A DNA stretch of 48,424 nucleotides from an uncultured Pelagibacteraceae bacterium (GTDB lineage: Bacteria; Pseudomonadota; Alphaproteobacteria; Pelagibacterales; Pelagibacteraceae). The notes under the pieces were generated by a model, which was given only the letters and a program-made list of their open reading frames with translations, had not been told where the DNA came from and did no database searches. Where the stretch lies: contig CACAVT010000003.1 of NCBI GenBank assembly GCA_902536005.1, positions 1-48,424 of the forward strand, read 5' to 3'. Shown piece after piece: positions 26,512-35,040 of this stretch. Position numbers and translations under genes: made by a program. The first letter of the stretch is position 1. The number at the start of each line of letters is the position of its first letter.

Positions 26512-27504
26512 TTAAGCAGACTGTCCTACTCTAGTATCTACATTGTTATATTTAATTTTATCCATGATGTGATCAATTTTTTTCACATCAGCATCTCTCA
26601 CACACATGTTTTCACTTAAATATCTTTTCCAATAACTTGCACCTGTTTGACCATGAAATAAACCAAGAGTATGTCTCATAATTTGATTCAATCTTGTTCC
26701 TTTTTTTAATTCTTCTTTAACATAAGGAATGAGTTGTTCAATCACATCTTGTCTACTTGGCACATCTTCATTATTAAATACTTCTCTTTCAATATCTGCT
26801 AACAAATATGGGGTATGATAAGCGGCCCTTCCAATCATTACACCATCTGTTTTTTTTAAATGAGGCTTTATTTCATCTACTGAAGTTATTCCTCCATTAA
26901 TAATGATCTCTTCATTAGGAAAATCTTTTTTTAATTTATAAACATATTCATATTTTAGAGGAGGAATATTTAAGTTTTGCTTAGGTGTAAATTTACCTAA
27001 CATTGCTTTTCTTGCATGAATGATGAAAGTTTTAACTCCAGTTGCTTTTAAGGTAGAAATAAAACTATGTAAATTTTCATAATCTTCTACATCATCGTAA
27101 CCAATTCTTGTTTTTATAGTTACTGGTAGTTTTGTAAATGATTGCATTTTACTTAAACAATCTGCCACTAAATTTGGCTCTTTCATTAAACAAGCACCAA
27201 ATCTATTTTTTTCAACTTTTCTACTAGGACAACCTAAGTTTAGATTAATTTCATCATAACCAAAATCTTCGCCTACTTTAGTGGCTTCGGCTAAAAGTTT
27301 TGGAGAAGAGCCTCCTAATTGAAGTGCAACAGGTTTCTCATTAATATTAAACTCCAACAACTTTTTTTTATCTCCTCTATTTATAGCTTCATCGACTACC
27401 ATCTCAGTGTAAAGAAGAGTGTTTTTGGATATTAATCTTAGAAAAAATCGTTCATGACGATCTGTGCAATCCATCATAGGAGCAACTGATACTTTCCTAT
27501 TCAT
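26512..27504 (-). CDS. dusA: tRNA-dihydrouridine synthase A
   Basis: FMN enzyme reducing uridines in the tRNA D-loop (positions 20/20a for DusA). The 330-residue protein starts VSVAPMMDCTDRHERFF, and has LQLGGSSP near residue 62 and the catalytic-Cys motif NLNLGCPSRKV near residue 92. KTRIGYDD (near 137) and the FMN phosphate site INGGI (near 197) / GVMIGRAAY (near 220) follow. The MDCTDRH opening and the C-terminal helical domain single out DusA from DusB/C. It lies 22 bases after rpoZ and may share its transcript. Confidence 0.94.
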   Translation of the reverse strand: MNRKVSVAPMMDCTDRHERFFLRLISKNTLLYTEMVVDEAINRGDKKKLLEFNINEKPVALQLGGSSPKLLAEATKVGEDFGYDEINLNLGCPSRKVEKNRFGACLMKEPNLVADCLSKMQSFTKLPVTIKTRIGYDDVEDYENLHSFISTLKATGVKTFIIHARKAMLGKFTPKQNLNIPPLKYEYVYKLKKDFPNEEIIINGGITSVDEIKPHLKKTDGVMIGRAAYHTPYLLADIEREVFNNEDVPSRQDVIEQLIPYVKEELKKGTRLNQIMRHTLGLFHGQTGASYWKRYLSENMCVRDADVKKIDHIMDKIKYNNVDTRVGQSA

Positions 27505-27526
27505 GGTATAACTTTATATTATTTTT

Positions 27527-28063
27527 TTATGAGTTTGAAGCTTCAGTGTCATCTGAAGATACGTCTGCTTCTTGATTTTCTGATTCTGAAACTTCATCTA
27601 AAGAAACTTCTCCTTGCTCATTCATCGTTTCTTCTCCTACTGAATTATCAACTTCTGCTGTAGCTGTTTCAGATAGCTCAGCCAAATCTTCTTTTGTTAA
27701 TTGAATTTTTTCTGGAGTTTTTCTTGCTCTTTTAGATGGTAAAATTGGAGTACCACTTTTTGAAATTTCACCTTTGTAAAGATTTTCAAAATCATCACCT
27801 ATTTCTTCATCATCCTCAGCAGTATCATCAACTTGTTCGACATGTTTTCTAAGTTTGTAAACTGCGCTATCAGTTAAATCTGAAACTTTAATTTTTTCTT
27901 CGGCAATTTCTCTTAATGAAATAACTGTATTTTTATCGTTATCTCTATCAATTGTTGGTTCTATTCCTGCATTAAGTTGAGTAGCTCTTTCTTTAGCAAC
28001 AAGTACTAATTCGTAAGGACTCTCTACTTTATCTATACAGTCTTCTACAGTAACTCTAGCCAT
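27527..28063 (-). CDS. rpoZ: RNA polymerase omega subunit with long acidic tail
   Basis: Residues 1-75 are a normal omega: MARVTVEDCIDKV at the start, PYELVLVAKERATQLNAG, and KNTVISLREIAE. The protein is 178 residues, against about 90-130 usually. After residue 75 comes an acidic stretch (DDTAEDDEEIGDDFENLYKG), then a basic patch SKRARKTPEK, then a Ser/Glu/Asp-rich tail to the end with almost no hydrophobic residues, so probably disordered. Omega assists polymerase assembly; in other proteobacteria it forms a ppGpp site with beta', which is family knowledge only. Confidence 0.9.
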   Translation of the reverse strand: MARVTVEDCIDKVESPYELVLVAKERATQLNAGIEPTIDRDNDKNTVISLREIAEEKIKVSDLTDSAVYKLRKHVEQVDDTAEDDEEIGDDFENLYKGEISKSGTPILPSKRARKTPEKIQLTKEDLAELSETATAEVDNSVGEETMNEQGEVSLDEVSESENQEADVSSDDTEASNS

Positions 28064-28069
28064 GCGGAG

Positions 28070-28098
28070 TATCTACACAGTGAGTCTTTAAAAATCAA
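28070..28098 (-). promoter_or_regulatory. Candidate rpoZ promoter
   Basis: Minus-strand TTGATT (plus 28093-28098), a 17-base spacer and TAGATA (28070-28075). The -10 box ends six bases before the rpoZ ATG, so an mRNA from here would be leaderless. The hexamers are only moderate matches. Confidence 0.35.
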
Positions 28099-28106
28099 GG
28101 ACAATT

Positions 28107-29312
28107 TTATAAATAATTAGGATTTAGCTTATTTTTGACCAAATAAAGAAGAATTATTGAGCCTGAGATATAAGCACCTGAAACAACGGCTATCTGTTCA
28201 ATTGAAAAACCAACATCAATCAAGAAACCAAATAATGCTGTACCAAATGCTGTTGAAAATACCATAAGTGCAGTTGTTAAGGCTTTTATAGATCCAATAT
28301 ATTTTACACCATAAATTTCAGCCCAAGTTGATGAACCAAGAACGTTTGCCAAACCATTAGTTACTCCAAGTAAACCAAAAAATACAAAAGAGGATAGCGG
28401 TGCATTAAAATAGTAAAGAACTACAGTTGAAAAAAAAAGTGGAACATTCATATAAATTAATAATTTTCTACTTGAAAATTTATCAATTAAAAAACCAGAT
28501 ATAAAAAGAGTAATTACTGATAAAATTGAGTAAGCCATAAATGATTGTGCAATTACATAAGGTCCCCATTCTTTAGAGGAGGATATAAACGACTGATAAA
28601 CAAAAGATCCCGTTGCAATCCATGGCATGGCTAACATCGTCATACAAATGATGTAAAATCTATAATCTTTTAAAACTTCTATTCTCTTCCATTGTTTAAT
28701 TTCTTTATTTTTCTCTTCTATTTTAGTTTCTTCTCGAGTATCAATTTTAACCTCTTTAACTAAAATAAAAGTTGCTATAGGTAATACAATTATAACTAAA
28801 ATAGAAATTGAAACCCAAATATCTCTCCACTCTATAAAAGTTAATAAAAAAACAATTAAAACAGGCATTATAAATTCAGCTAGTGACAATCCTAACCAAC
28901 CTGTACTTAAAGCCCTACCTCTATTTTTTTCAAAAAAACGAGATATGGTTGTTGTAGCTGTATGACTTGATAAACCTTGTCCAGCTAATCGCATTAAAAA
29001 AATTCCTACAAATAAAAAAATAACAGATGAAATTTTTGAAAATATAAAGCAAGAAGCAGATAGAAAAATTATTACATAAGAAGCAAACTTTAATATATTT
29101 ACATCATCAATTTTCTTTCCAATCCAAACTAAAACAATGCTGCTCAATAAAGTTGCTGATGCATAAATTGAGCCAAATTGTCCATGTGAAATTGATAAGG
29201 CTTCTCTAATACTAGAGTTAAAAAGCCCAAGAAAAAAACTCTGTCCAAAGCTTGAAAAAAATGTAAAAATAAAACCAAATACAATTACTTTTAAACTTAA
29301 ACTTTTAAACAT
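28107..29312 (-). CDS. Major facilitator superfamily transporter
   Basis: The 401-residue protein has about twelve hydrophobic helices and the MFS cytoplasmic loop 2-3 variant WIGKKIDDVN near residue 63. FFEKNRGRALSTGW near residue 127 and a long charged central loop (KEVKIDTREETKIEEKNKEIKQ, about 188-209) between the two six-helix halves also fit. Substrate unknown; the general look is of monocarboxylate/oxalate-type (OFA-like) members. The start is only 11 bases from the start of the divergent dehydrogenase gene, so its promoter must lie inside that gene. Confidence 0.82.
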   Translation of the reverse strand: MFKSLSLKVIVFGFIFTFFSSFGQSFFLGLFNSSIREALSISHGQFGSIYASATLLSSIVLVWIGKKIDDVNILKFASYVIIFLSASCFIFSKISSVIFLFVGIFLMRLAGQGLSSHTATTTISRFFEKNRGRALSTGWLGLSLAEFIMPVLIVFLLTFIEWRDIWVSISILVIIVLPIATFILVKEVKIDTREETKIEEKNKEIKQWKRIEVLKDYRFYIICMTMLAMPWIATGSFVYQSFISSSKEWGPYVIAQSFMAYSILSVITLFISGFLIDKFSSRKLLIYMNVPLFFSTVVLYYFNAPLSSFVFFGLLGVTNGLANVLGSSTWAEIYGVKYIGSIKALTTALMVFSTAFGTALFGFLIDVGFSIEQIAVVSGAYISGSIILLYLVKNKLNPNYL

Positions 29313-29323
29313 AGAAAAAAATT

Positions 29324-30199
29324 ATGACTTGTAATGTTGCTTTCATAGGTCTTGGGGTGATGGGCTACCCAATGGCTGGTTATATATCAAAAGCCGGACA
29401 CAATGTAACTGTTTTTAATAGAACTAAATCTAAAGCTGAAAAATGGATTGCTGAATATAAAGGTAAAATGGCAAATACCCCCGCTGAAGCTGCAGATGGC
29501 GCAGATTTCATTTTTACATGTGTTGGTAATGACGATGATTTAAGAGAAGTTGCAACTGGGGAAAATGGATTGTTTAATACAGCAAAAGCTGGGTCTATTT
29601 TTATTGATAACTCAACTGTATCTGCTGAAGTATCAAGAGAATTAAATAAAAAAGCAAATGATAAGGGTTTTCGTTTTTTAGATGCTCCTATTTCAGGAGG
29701 ACAAGCTGGCGCTGAAGGTGGGATACTAACAGTAATGGTTGGTGGTGATGAAGAAGTGTTTAAAAAAGCTGAACCAGTTATTGATTGCTACAGCAAAAAG
29801 GTGAAATTAATTGGTCCTTGTGGAAGTGGCCAGTTAACAAAAATGATGAACCAAATGTGTATTGCTGGAACAGTCCAAGGTTTGTCTGAAGCAATCAATT
29901 TTGGAATTAATGCAGGTTTAGATATGGATAAAGTTATGGAAACTATATCTAAAGGCGCAGCACAATCTTGGCAGATGGAGAATAGATACCGAACTATGAC
30001 GGATGATAAGTTTGATTATGGTTTTGCTATCGATTGGATGAGAAAAGATCTTAAAATTGCAATTGAAGAAGCAAAAAAAAATGGCTCGCCTGTTCCTATA
30101 ACAGAAATTATTGATGGTTATTATGCTGAGGTTCAGGAGATGGGTGGAAACCGTTGGGACAGTTCAGGTTTGATTGCTAGATTAAAAAAGAAAAAATAA
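29324..30199 (+). CDS. Beta-hydroxyacid dehydrogenase (3-hydroxyisobutyrate/tartronate-semialdehyde reductase type)
   Basis: NAD(P)-dependent oxidoreductase of 291 residues. The Rossmann motif FIGLGVMGYPMAG starts at residue 7, which fixes the start. Other family blocks are DNSTVSAE near residue 94, the substrate-binding DAPISGGQAGAEGGILTVMVGG near residues 120-140, and the catalytic Lys in GQLTKMMNQ near residue 171. The Asn-Arg after the second strand (VFNRTKS) suggests NADP preference, by inference. The true substrate (3-hydroxyisobutyrate, tartronate semialdehyde, or succinic semialdehyde) cannot be decided. It is followed five bases later by a flavin-fold gene. Confidence 0.85.
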   Translation: MTCNVAFIGLGVMGYPMAGYISKAGHNVTVFNRTKSKAEKWIAEYKGKMANTPAEAADGADFIFTCVGNDDDLREVATGENGLFNTAKAGSIFIDNSTVSAEVSRELNKKANDKGFRFLDAPISGGQAGAEGGILTVMVGGDEEVFKKAEPVIDCYSKKVKLIGPCGSGQLTKMMNQMCIAGTVQGLSEAINFGINAGLDMDKVMETISKGAAQSWQMENRYRTMTDDKFDYGFAIDWMRKDLKIAIEEAKKNGSPVPITEIIDGYYAEVQEMGGNRWDSSGLIARLKKKK

Positions 30200-30204
30200 T
30201 ATTT

Positions 30205-30810
30205 GTGACAGATACAGTTCCTTATTACGAGGACTTTACGGAGATCAAAAAGAAAATTTGGTCAATGTTAGATAATGGTGTTAAAGATAGAAGTTCACCT
30301 TTTAGAATACCTGTATTTATTTGTGGCGATCAATCTGATTTAGATGGAAGAATTGTAGTTTTAAGAAAGTCAGACCAGTCAAATAATATAGTACAATATC
30401 ATAGTGATATACGATCAGATAAAATCGAAAAACTAAAAGCAAATAAAAATGCTGCAATGTTATTTTATGATAAAGATGAAAAGATACAGGTCAGATTAAA
30501 AGTAGAATGCATTATTAATCACAATAATGATGTAACAAAAGAATCTTGGTCTAAAACTCAACATATAAGTAGAAAATGTTATTTAGTTGATAATGGACCT
30601 GGAACTGAGTCAGATCTACCAACCTCTGGATTAAAACCAGAATTAGACAATTTTGATTACACCAAAGAACAAAGTGAAAAAGGTTACAAAAACTTTACTG
30701 TTATACAGTGTAAAATCAAATCTATAGAATGGCTTTATTTAGCAGCTAAAGGTCATCGAAGAGCAAAGTTTAATTTGGAAAACAATAAAGACACCTGGTT
30801 AGTTCCATAG
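30205..30810 (+). CDS. Pyridoxamine-5'-phosphate-oxidase-like flavin-fold protein
   Basis: The 201-residue protein resembles the PNPOx-like split-barrel family: GRIVVLRKSDQ near residue 50, YHSDIRSDKIEKLKANKNAAMLFYD near residues 70-95, and WLYLAAKGHRRAKF at the C-terminus, where FMN and dimer contacts lie. It starts at a GTG five bases after the dehydrogenase stop; the next ATG (about codon 21) would cut into the first helix. Likely an FMN- or heme-binding oxidoreductase. It is shorter than or different from true PdxH at the substrate loop, so vitamin B6 synthesis is not claimed. Confidence 0.72.
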   Translation: MTDTVPYYEDFTEIKKKIWSMLDNGVKDRSSPFRIPVFICGDQSDLDGRIVVLRKSDQSNNIVQYHSDIRSDKIEKLKANKNAAMLFYDKDEKIQVRLKVECIINHNNDVTKESWSKTQHISRKCYLVDNGPGTESDLPTSGLKPELDNFDYTKEQSEKGYKNFTVIQCKIKSIEWLYLAAKGHRRAKFNLENNKDTWLVP

Positions 30811-31014
30811 ATGATTACTGGATATATATTTACAGCATTTCTTATAATTTTAGGATTAGCTGTAATGAGATTTGGGAGCATTCACTTTAAAAAATTTAAA
30901 GAAGGAAAAACAAGAATAAAAGCTCAATTAAGTGGAACAATTTCTTTTTTAATTCTATTAATTATTATTATTGGGTTGATAGTTTATTCGATTAACGATC
31001 TATTATTTAATTAA
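30811..31014 (+). CDS. Small two-helix membrane protein
   Basis: No family recognised. The 67-residue protein has two strong hydrophobic segments (about residues 3-20 and 44-63) joined by a basic loop (KKFKEGKTRIKAQ), so the loop should face the cytoplasm. Its ATG directly follows the stop of the flavin-fold gene, making it the third gene of that operon. It ends 17 bases from a convergent gene. Confidence 0.6.
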   Translation: MITGYIFTAFLIILGLAVMRFGSIHFKKFKEGKTRIKAQLSGTISFLILLIIIIGLIVYSINDLLFN

Positions 31015-31031
31015 ATAACTGACTATTTTTT

Positions 31032-31616
31032 TCATTTTGATATTTTTTTATCATTAAGCTTTGTCATTGCTCTCCCATTAGAAAATGTATAATCATTGTC
31101 ATCCATTAATTTTCCAGCTCCATCGTAAAGTTTCCAATTAAATTTTATTTTATCTTTTTGTTTTTTTCCAAGTTTTAAAATAGTTAATTCAATTTTTCTT
31201 GTCTTTCCTCCAGAAGATCCATTAAATGTTCTTTTTTCACCTTCTTTCCAAACACCTAAAGGAAATTTACATCCATTTACAATTATTCTTCCACCACGCC
31301 TACTATCCCAAACTCTTCCAATGCATTGTCCATCATTAGTAACAGTAAAAAGTTGAGTTTTTACTCCACTTTGACCTTTTCTTGTTCTTTTATAAACTTT
31401 TATTAATTTTCCAGTTTGAGGATTTTTCCAATCTTCAGGACCTACTATTTTTTTTCTTTTCTTTTCCCCAAAAACCAAATTGGCTTTTGTAAATTTTATT
31501 TCAGTATCATCACGAATTTCCCCACCAGTGAATAATTCAAGCGGTATAAATCTTTCGTTTGCTTGAGATAATTGAGAAATTAAAGAAATTATTAAAATTA
31601 TTAAAAGTTTTTTCAT
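31032..31616 (-). CDS. Secreted protein of unknown function
   Basis: The 194-residue protein has a clear signal peptide (MKKLLIILIISLISQLSQA, cleavage expected near residue 19), so it is periplasmic or outer-membrane-associated. The mature part is rich in basic residues and beta-prone, with two cysteines in GQCIGRVWD and VNGCKF that could form a disulfide. I do not recognise a family. It overlaps the upstream DUF1330 gene by four bases (ATGA), so the two are translationally coupled. Confidence 0.6.
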   Translation of the reverse strand: MKKLLIILIISLISQLSQANERFIPLELFTGGEIRDDTEIKFTKANLVFGEKKRKKIVGPEDWKNPQTGKLIKVYKRTRKGQSGVKTQLFTVTNDGQCIGRVWDSRRGGRIIVNGCKFPLGVWKEGEKRTFNGSSGGKTRKIELTILKLGKKQKDKIKFNWKLYDGAGKLMDDNDYTFSNGRAMTKLNDKKISK

Positions 31617-31903
31617 ACACCTTTAATAACTATATTTGTACCTTCAGAATTATCCAGTCTAATCTGTTTAATAGGTTTGTATTCTTCTGAATTATACCAT
31701 TCTAAAGCTTTTTCATAACTAGGGAATTTAAGAACGATAATTCGAGGGAATTTTGTTTCTCCGTCAAAGATTGTAAATTCACCAGCTCTTACCAAAAATT
31801 CCCCACCAAATTTTTTTACAAGTGGTGTAACCTTTTCAACATACTCTTTATAATTTTCAGGGTTCGTAATTTTTAGCTGTGCTATAACGTATCCTGCTGG
31901 CAT
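31613..31903 (-). CDS. DUF1330-family protein
   Basis: A 96-residue member of the DUF1330 (dimeric alpha-beta barrel-like) family. It starts GYVIAQLKITNPENYKEYV and has the family's GGEFLVRAGEF and FPSYEKALEWYNSEEYKPIKQIR stretches. The function of the family is not established. A Shine-Dalgarno GGAG lies just before the ATG. It is the first gene of a pair with the secreted protein downstream, an unusual coupling of a small cytosolic protein with an exported one. Confidence 0.82.
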   Translation of the reverse strand: MPAGYVIAQLKITNPENYKEYVEKVTPLVKKFGGEFLVRAGEFTIFDGETKFPRIIVLKFPSYEKALEWYNSEEYKPIKQIRLDNSEGTNIVIKGV

Positions 31904-31931
31904 TGTTTTCTCCTATATAAAAATCGTTTTT

Positions 31932-32852
31932 TTAAACATTTGTAATATTTGAATTTATCAATTTTTCCTCTTTAGGAGCAAGTACTACTGCTAAAATTCC
32001 TCCTAAAACTATCATCGAGCTACCTGCTATTTCTCTCCAACCAAATGGTTCGTTAGTAAGTATACTCGAGCTAATTACTCCTACAACTATTTCTGCAAGA
32101 AAAAGTATTGAACATAAACCTGCTCCTAATTTACTTGGAGCCCAGAGTATTACTATTCCTGTAGGAATAAAATAAAAGACAGATATAAAAAATAAAAAAT
32201 AAGACATTGAAATGAATGCCTCAGTAGCAGGCATTTCTCCAAGGTAGTCAACCAAAACAAACCCAGCAACTATATTAAATAAAGCTCCATAGAAAAAAAA
32301 AGAAAATATAATTGGAAATACTCCGTCAGTTTTAATGACTTCAAGTCTTATCATTCCACCAGCAAAAATTGCTCCACCTACTAATGCTAACCAATCTCCT
32401 GCATTTTCTGGAAGTGGTATTATTGTTTGTTTGCTAAAAACTATCCATAAACCACCAAGAGCTAGGCCTAACGTAAGCACTCTTTCTAAGCCAGGTCTTT
32501 TCTTTAAAAATAGTATTTCAAATATTGTCGTCCAAATTGGCGTCATATAAAATAATATTAAAGCTCGAACAACATCGGTTAAAAGAAAACTTAAAGCATA
32601 ACAAATGAAACCACCACCAACTAGCAAACCAGTGACTGGTAATCCAAAACCAGTTTCTTTTTTTTTAATCAATCTCCAAAGAGCTATTGGTAACAATATT
32701 AAAAATCCTATTATCATTTGAGCAATAGTTCCCCATCCACCTGTAAGACCGCCTTCAACAAGTATTCTTTGTGGTAACCAATAAATTCCCCACGCTCCAG
32801 CTGAAAAAGCTAAAGCAAAAGCAATTTTAAAATGATGAGGGTGTCTAGACAT
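31932..32852 (-). CDS. EamA/DMT-family transporter
   Basis: The 306-residue membrane protein has about ten helices in two EamA-like halves. The first half covers about residues 8-140 (GAWGIYWLPQR, with DVVRALILFYMTPIWTTIFEILFLKKRP closing helices 3-4). The second covers about residues 150-295 (ending GSSMIVLGGILAVVLAP). Drug/metabolite transporters of this kind usually export amino acids or metabolites; substrate not predictable. It lies between DUF1330 and a gamma-carbonic-anhydrase-like gene, spaced by 19-28 bases, probably one transcription unit. Confidence 0.82.
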   Translation of the reverse strand: MSRHPHHFKIAFALAFSAGAWGIYWLPQRILVEGGLTGGWGTIAQMIIGFLILLPIALWRLIKKKETGFGLPVTGLLVGGGFICYALSFLLTDVVRALILFYMTPIWTTIFEILFLKKRPGLERVLTLGLALGGLWIVFSKQTIIPLPENAGDWLALVGGAIFAGGMIRLEVIKTDGVFPIIFSFFFYGALFNIVAGFVLVDYLGEMPATEAFISMSYFLFFISVFYFIPTGIVILWAPSKLGAGLCSILFLAEIVVGVISSSILTNEPFGWREIAGSSMIVLGGILAVVLAPKEEKLINSNITNV

Positions 32853-32871
32853 AAATTTAAATTAAATGTAA

Positions 32872-33384
32872 CTAAAAAATTGATTTAGAATATTTTTTCC
32901 AATTATCTTGATAATGTTTTGTGTTTTCAAAGACTGCTTTTTTTTCTTCTTCAGTAACTTCTCTAATAACTTTGCCCGGAGAACCAACAACCAACGAATT
33001 GTCAGGTATAACTTTGTTTTCAGTAATTAAGGCCTTAGCTCCGATAATACAATTTTTGCCAATATTAGCTTTATTTAAAATGACAGCTCCAATTCCAATT
33101 AAACTGTTATCTCCAATTGTACATCCATGAAGCATAACTAAATGTCCAACAGTAACATTTTTTCCTACTTTTAAAGGACATCCAGGATCTGTGTGTAATA
33201 CGCTTCCATCTTGTACATTAGATCCTTCACCAATATGAATATTCTCAATATCTCCTCTAAGCACTGCATTAAACCAAATACTTGTATTTTTTTCTAAAGT
33301 AACATCTCCTATTATTGTAGCATTCGGAGCTACCCAATTTTCGCCAGAGTTTTTTGGTTTTTTACCTTTTAAATCATAAAACAT
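32872..33384 (-). CDS. Gamma-carbonic-anhydrase-like hexapeptide protein
   Basis: The 170-residue left-handed beta-helix protein has the gamma-CA family order: WVAPNATIIGDV, SIWFNAVLRGD near residue 40, NVQDGSVLHTDPG near residue 62, and VGHLVMLHGCTIGDNSLIGIGA near residues 84-105. The three zinc-type histidines (LHTD, GHLVMLHG) are present. Members may be carbonic anhydrases, or bind CoA-type cofactors (PaaY/CaiE-like); activity is not certain. It is divergent from a thioredoxin-fold gene with only 19 bases between the two start codons. Confidence 0.85.
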   Translation of the reverse strand: MFYDLKGKKPKNSGENWVAPNATIIGDVTLEKNTSIWFNAVLRGDIENIHIGEGSNVQDGSVLHTDPGCPLKVGKNVTVGHLVMLHGCTIGDNSLIGIGAVILNKANIGKNCIIGAKALITENKVIPDNSLVVGSPGKVIREVTEEEKKAVFENTKHYQDNWKKYSKSIF

Positions 33385-33403
33385 AATCTATATATTTTAT
33401 ATT

Positions 33404-33958
33404 ATGCCTATACAAACTCCAATATGTGATTTTGGTCAAAAAGCTATACCATTTGAATTAAAATCTACTGATAATAAAATTCTGTCTTTAAATGATATCA
33501 AAGGTGAAAATGGAACTTTGATAATGTTCATTTGTAATCATTGTCCATATGTAAAAGCTATTACAAAAGAATTAGTTGAAGATTGTAGTGAATTAAACAA
33601 AATTGGTATCAACTCAGTTGCGATCTGCTCAAATGACTTTGTTAATTATCCAGAAGACTCATTTGATAACATGATCAAGTTTTCAAATGAAAATCATTTC
33701 AATTTTCCTTACTTACATGATGAAACTCAAGAAATTGCTAAAGCATATGATGCTGTATGTACTCCAGATTTCTTTGGCTACAATAAAAATCTAGAACTTC
33801 AATACAGAGGAAGATTAAGAGAACTTAGAAAGTTTATTCCAGTTAAAGACGGAGAAAGTGATCTGCTAACAGCTATGAGACAAATAGCTGAAACTGGAAA
33901 AGGTCCTGAAGATCAGATACCCAGTGCGGGCTGTGGTATTAAATGGAAGTATGATTAA
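33404..33958 (+). CDS. Thioredoxin-fold (AhpC/TSA-like) protein
   Basis: The 184-residue protein has a thioredoxin-like domain with the active-site CNHCPYVKA near residue 46. It also has VAICSNDFVNYPEDS (near 80), FPYLHDETQEIAKAYDAVCTPDFF (near 105-130, including the cis-Pro region) and GRLRELRKF. There is no signal peptide, so it is cytosolic, unlike TlpA-type cytochrome maturation proteins. A peroxiredoxin-like or disulfide reductase role is possible. Its TAA overlaps the glycosyltransferase ATG. Confidence 0.78.
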   Translation: MPIQTPICDFGQKAIPFELKSTDNKILSLNDIKGENGTLIMFICNHCPYVKAITKELVEDCSELNKIGINSVAICSNDFVNYPEDSFDNMIKFSNENHFNFPYLHDETQEIAKAYDAVCTPDFFGYNKNLELQYRGRLRELRKFIPVKDGESDLLTAMRQIAETGKGPEDQIPSAGCGIKWKYD

Positions 33959-35040
33959 TGTATCTAATTGTAACTAGATCATTCCCACCTGAGCTTGGTG
34001 GTATGCAAAATCTAATGTGGGGTCTTTCAAGAGAATTATCTAAAAACTTCATGATAAAAGTTTTTGCAGATCATATAGAGGGTCACAAAAATTTTGATGA
34101 ACAAGTTTCCTTTTCAATCGAAAGAGTTGGTGGGATTAAATTACTAAGAAAATATAGAAAAGCACAATTAATTAATGAATATATCAAAGAAAATAAAATA
34201 GATGGAATTATTTCTGATCATTGGAAAAGTTTAGAACTTATTAAAACTTCTAAGAAAAAATACTGTTTAATTCATAGTAAAGAAATCAATCATCCTAAAG
34301 GTTCTAGTCAAAATAAAAGGGTGGTTAATGTTTTAAATAATGTTGAAAAAGTTGTGGCAAATTCTCAATTTACAAAAAATCTAGCGATAGAACTTGGTGT
34401 TAATGAAAATAAAGTAATTGTAATAAATCCAGGTGTGTATCCTGCTGAAGAATTAAATAAAAAAACTTTAGATAAAGTTGAAAGTATACTTAAAGTTAAA
34501 AATCCAAGACTAATTACAGTTTCAAGATTCGATAAACGTAAAAATCATGAAAAAATAATAATGGCTTTAAGAAATTTAAAACAAATTTATCCTGACATTG
34601 TTTACATTTGTATTGGATATGGAGAAGAAGAGGAAAATATTAAGAAACTGGTAAAAGAACTAGATCTTGAAGCACAAGTTATGTTTTTTAAAGATATAAG
34701 CAATGATCTGAAAAATGCTTTAGTTTCTAAATCTAATATCTTTGTAATGCCATCTATAATTCATAAAAAATCAGTTGAGGGTTTTGGTATAGCTTATGTT
34801 GAAGCTGCACAGTATGGTGTTCCATCAATTGGTGGTAAAGATGGCGGTGCTGCAGATGCAATTGATCATGAAAAAACTGGTTTAATATGTGATGGAAATA
34901 ATCTTGATGATATTTATTCTTCCATTAACTCGTTGCTGGAAAATAAAAAATATTTAGAGTTTGGAAAAAATGCTAAAGAATTTATAAATAAATTTCAATG
35001 GTCAAAAATAATTGAAGAATACAAAAAGATATTAAATTGA
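33958..35040 (+). CDS. GT4-family glycosyltransferase
   Basis: The 360-residue GT-B enzyme begins RSFPPELGGMQN, the GT4 glycine loop. It has the donor-site TVSRFDKRKNHEKII near residue 186 and the E-x7-E motif in EGFGIAYVEAAQYGVPSIG near residue 272, which binds the nucleotide sugar. Likely transfers a sugar onto an envelope glycolipid or polysaccharide; acceptor unknown. It overlaps the thioredoxin-fold gene by one base and the EamA gene by four, so all three are coupled. Confidence 0.88.
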   Translation: MYLIVTRSFPPELGGMQNLMWGLSRELSKNFMIKVFADHIEGHKNFDEQVSFSIERVGGIKLLRKYRKAQLINEYIKENKIDGIISDHWKSLELIKTSKKKYCLIHSKEINHPKGSSQNKRVVNVLNNVEKVVANSQFTKNLAIELGVNENKVIVINPGVYPAEELNKKTLDKVESILKVKNPRLITVSRFDKRKNHEKIIMALRNLKQIYPDIVYICIGYGEEEENIKKLVKELDLEAQVMFFKDISNDLKNALVSKSNIFVMPSIIHKKSVEGFGIAYVEAAQYGVPSIGGKDGGAADAIDHEKTGLICDGNNLDDIYSSINSLLENKKYLEFGKNAKEFINKFQWSKIIEEYKKILN

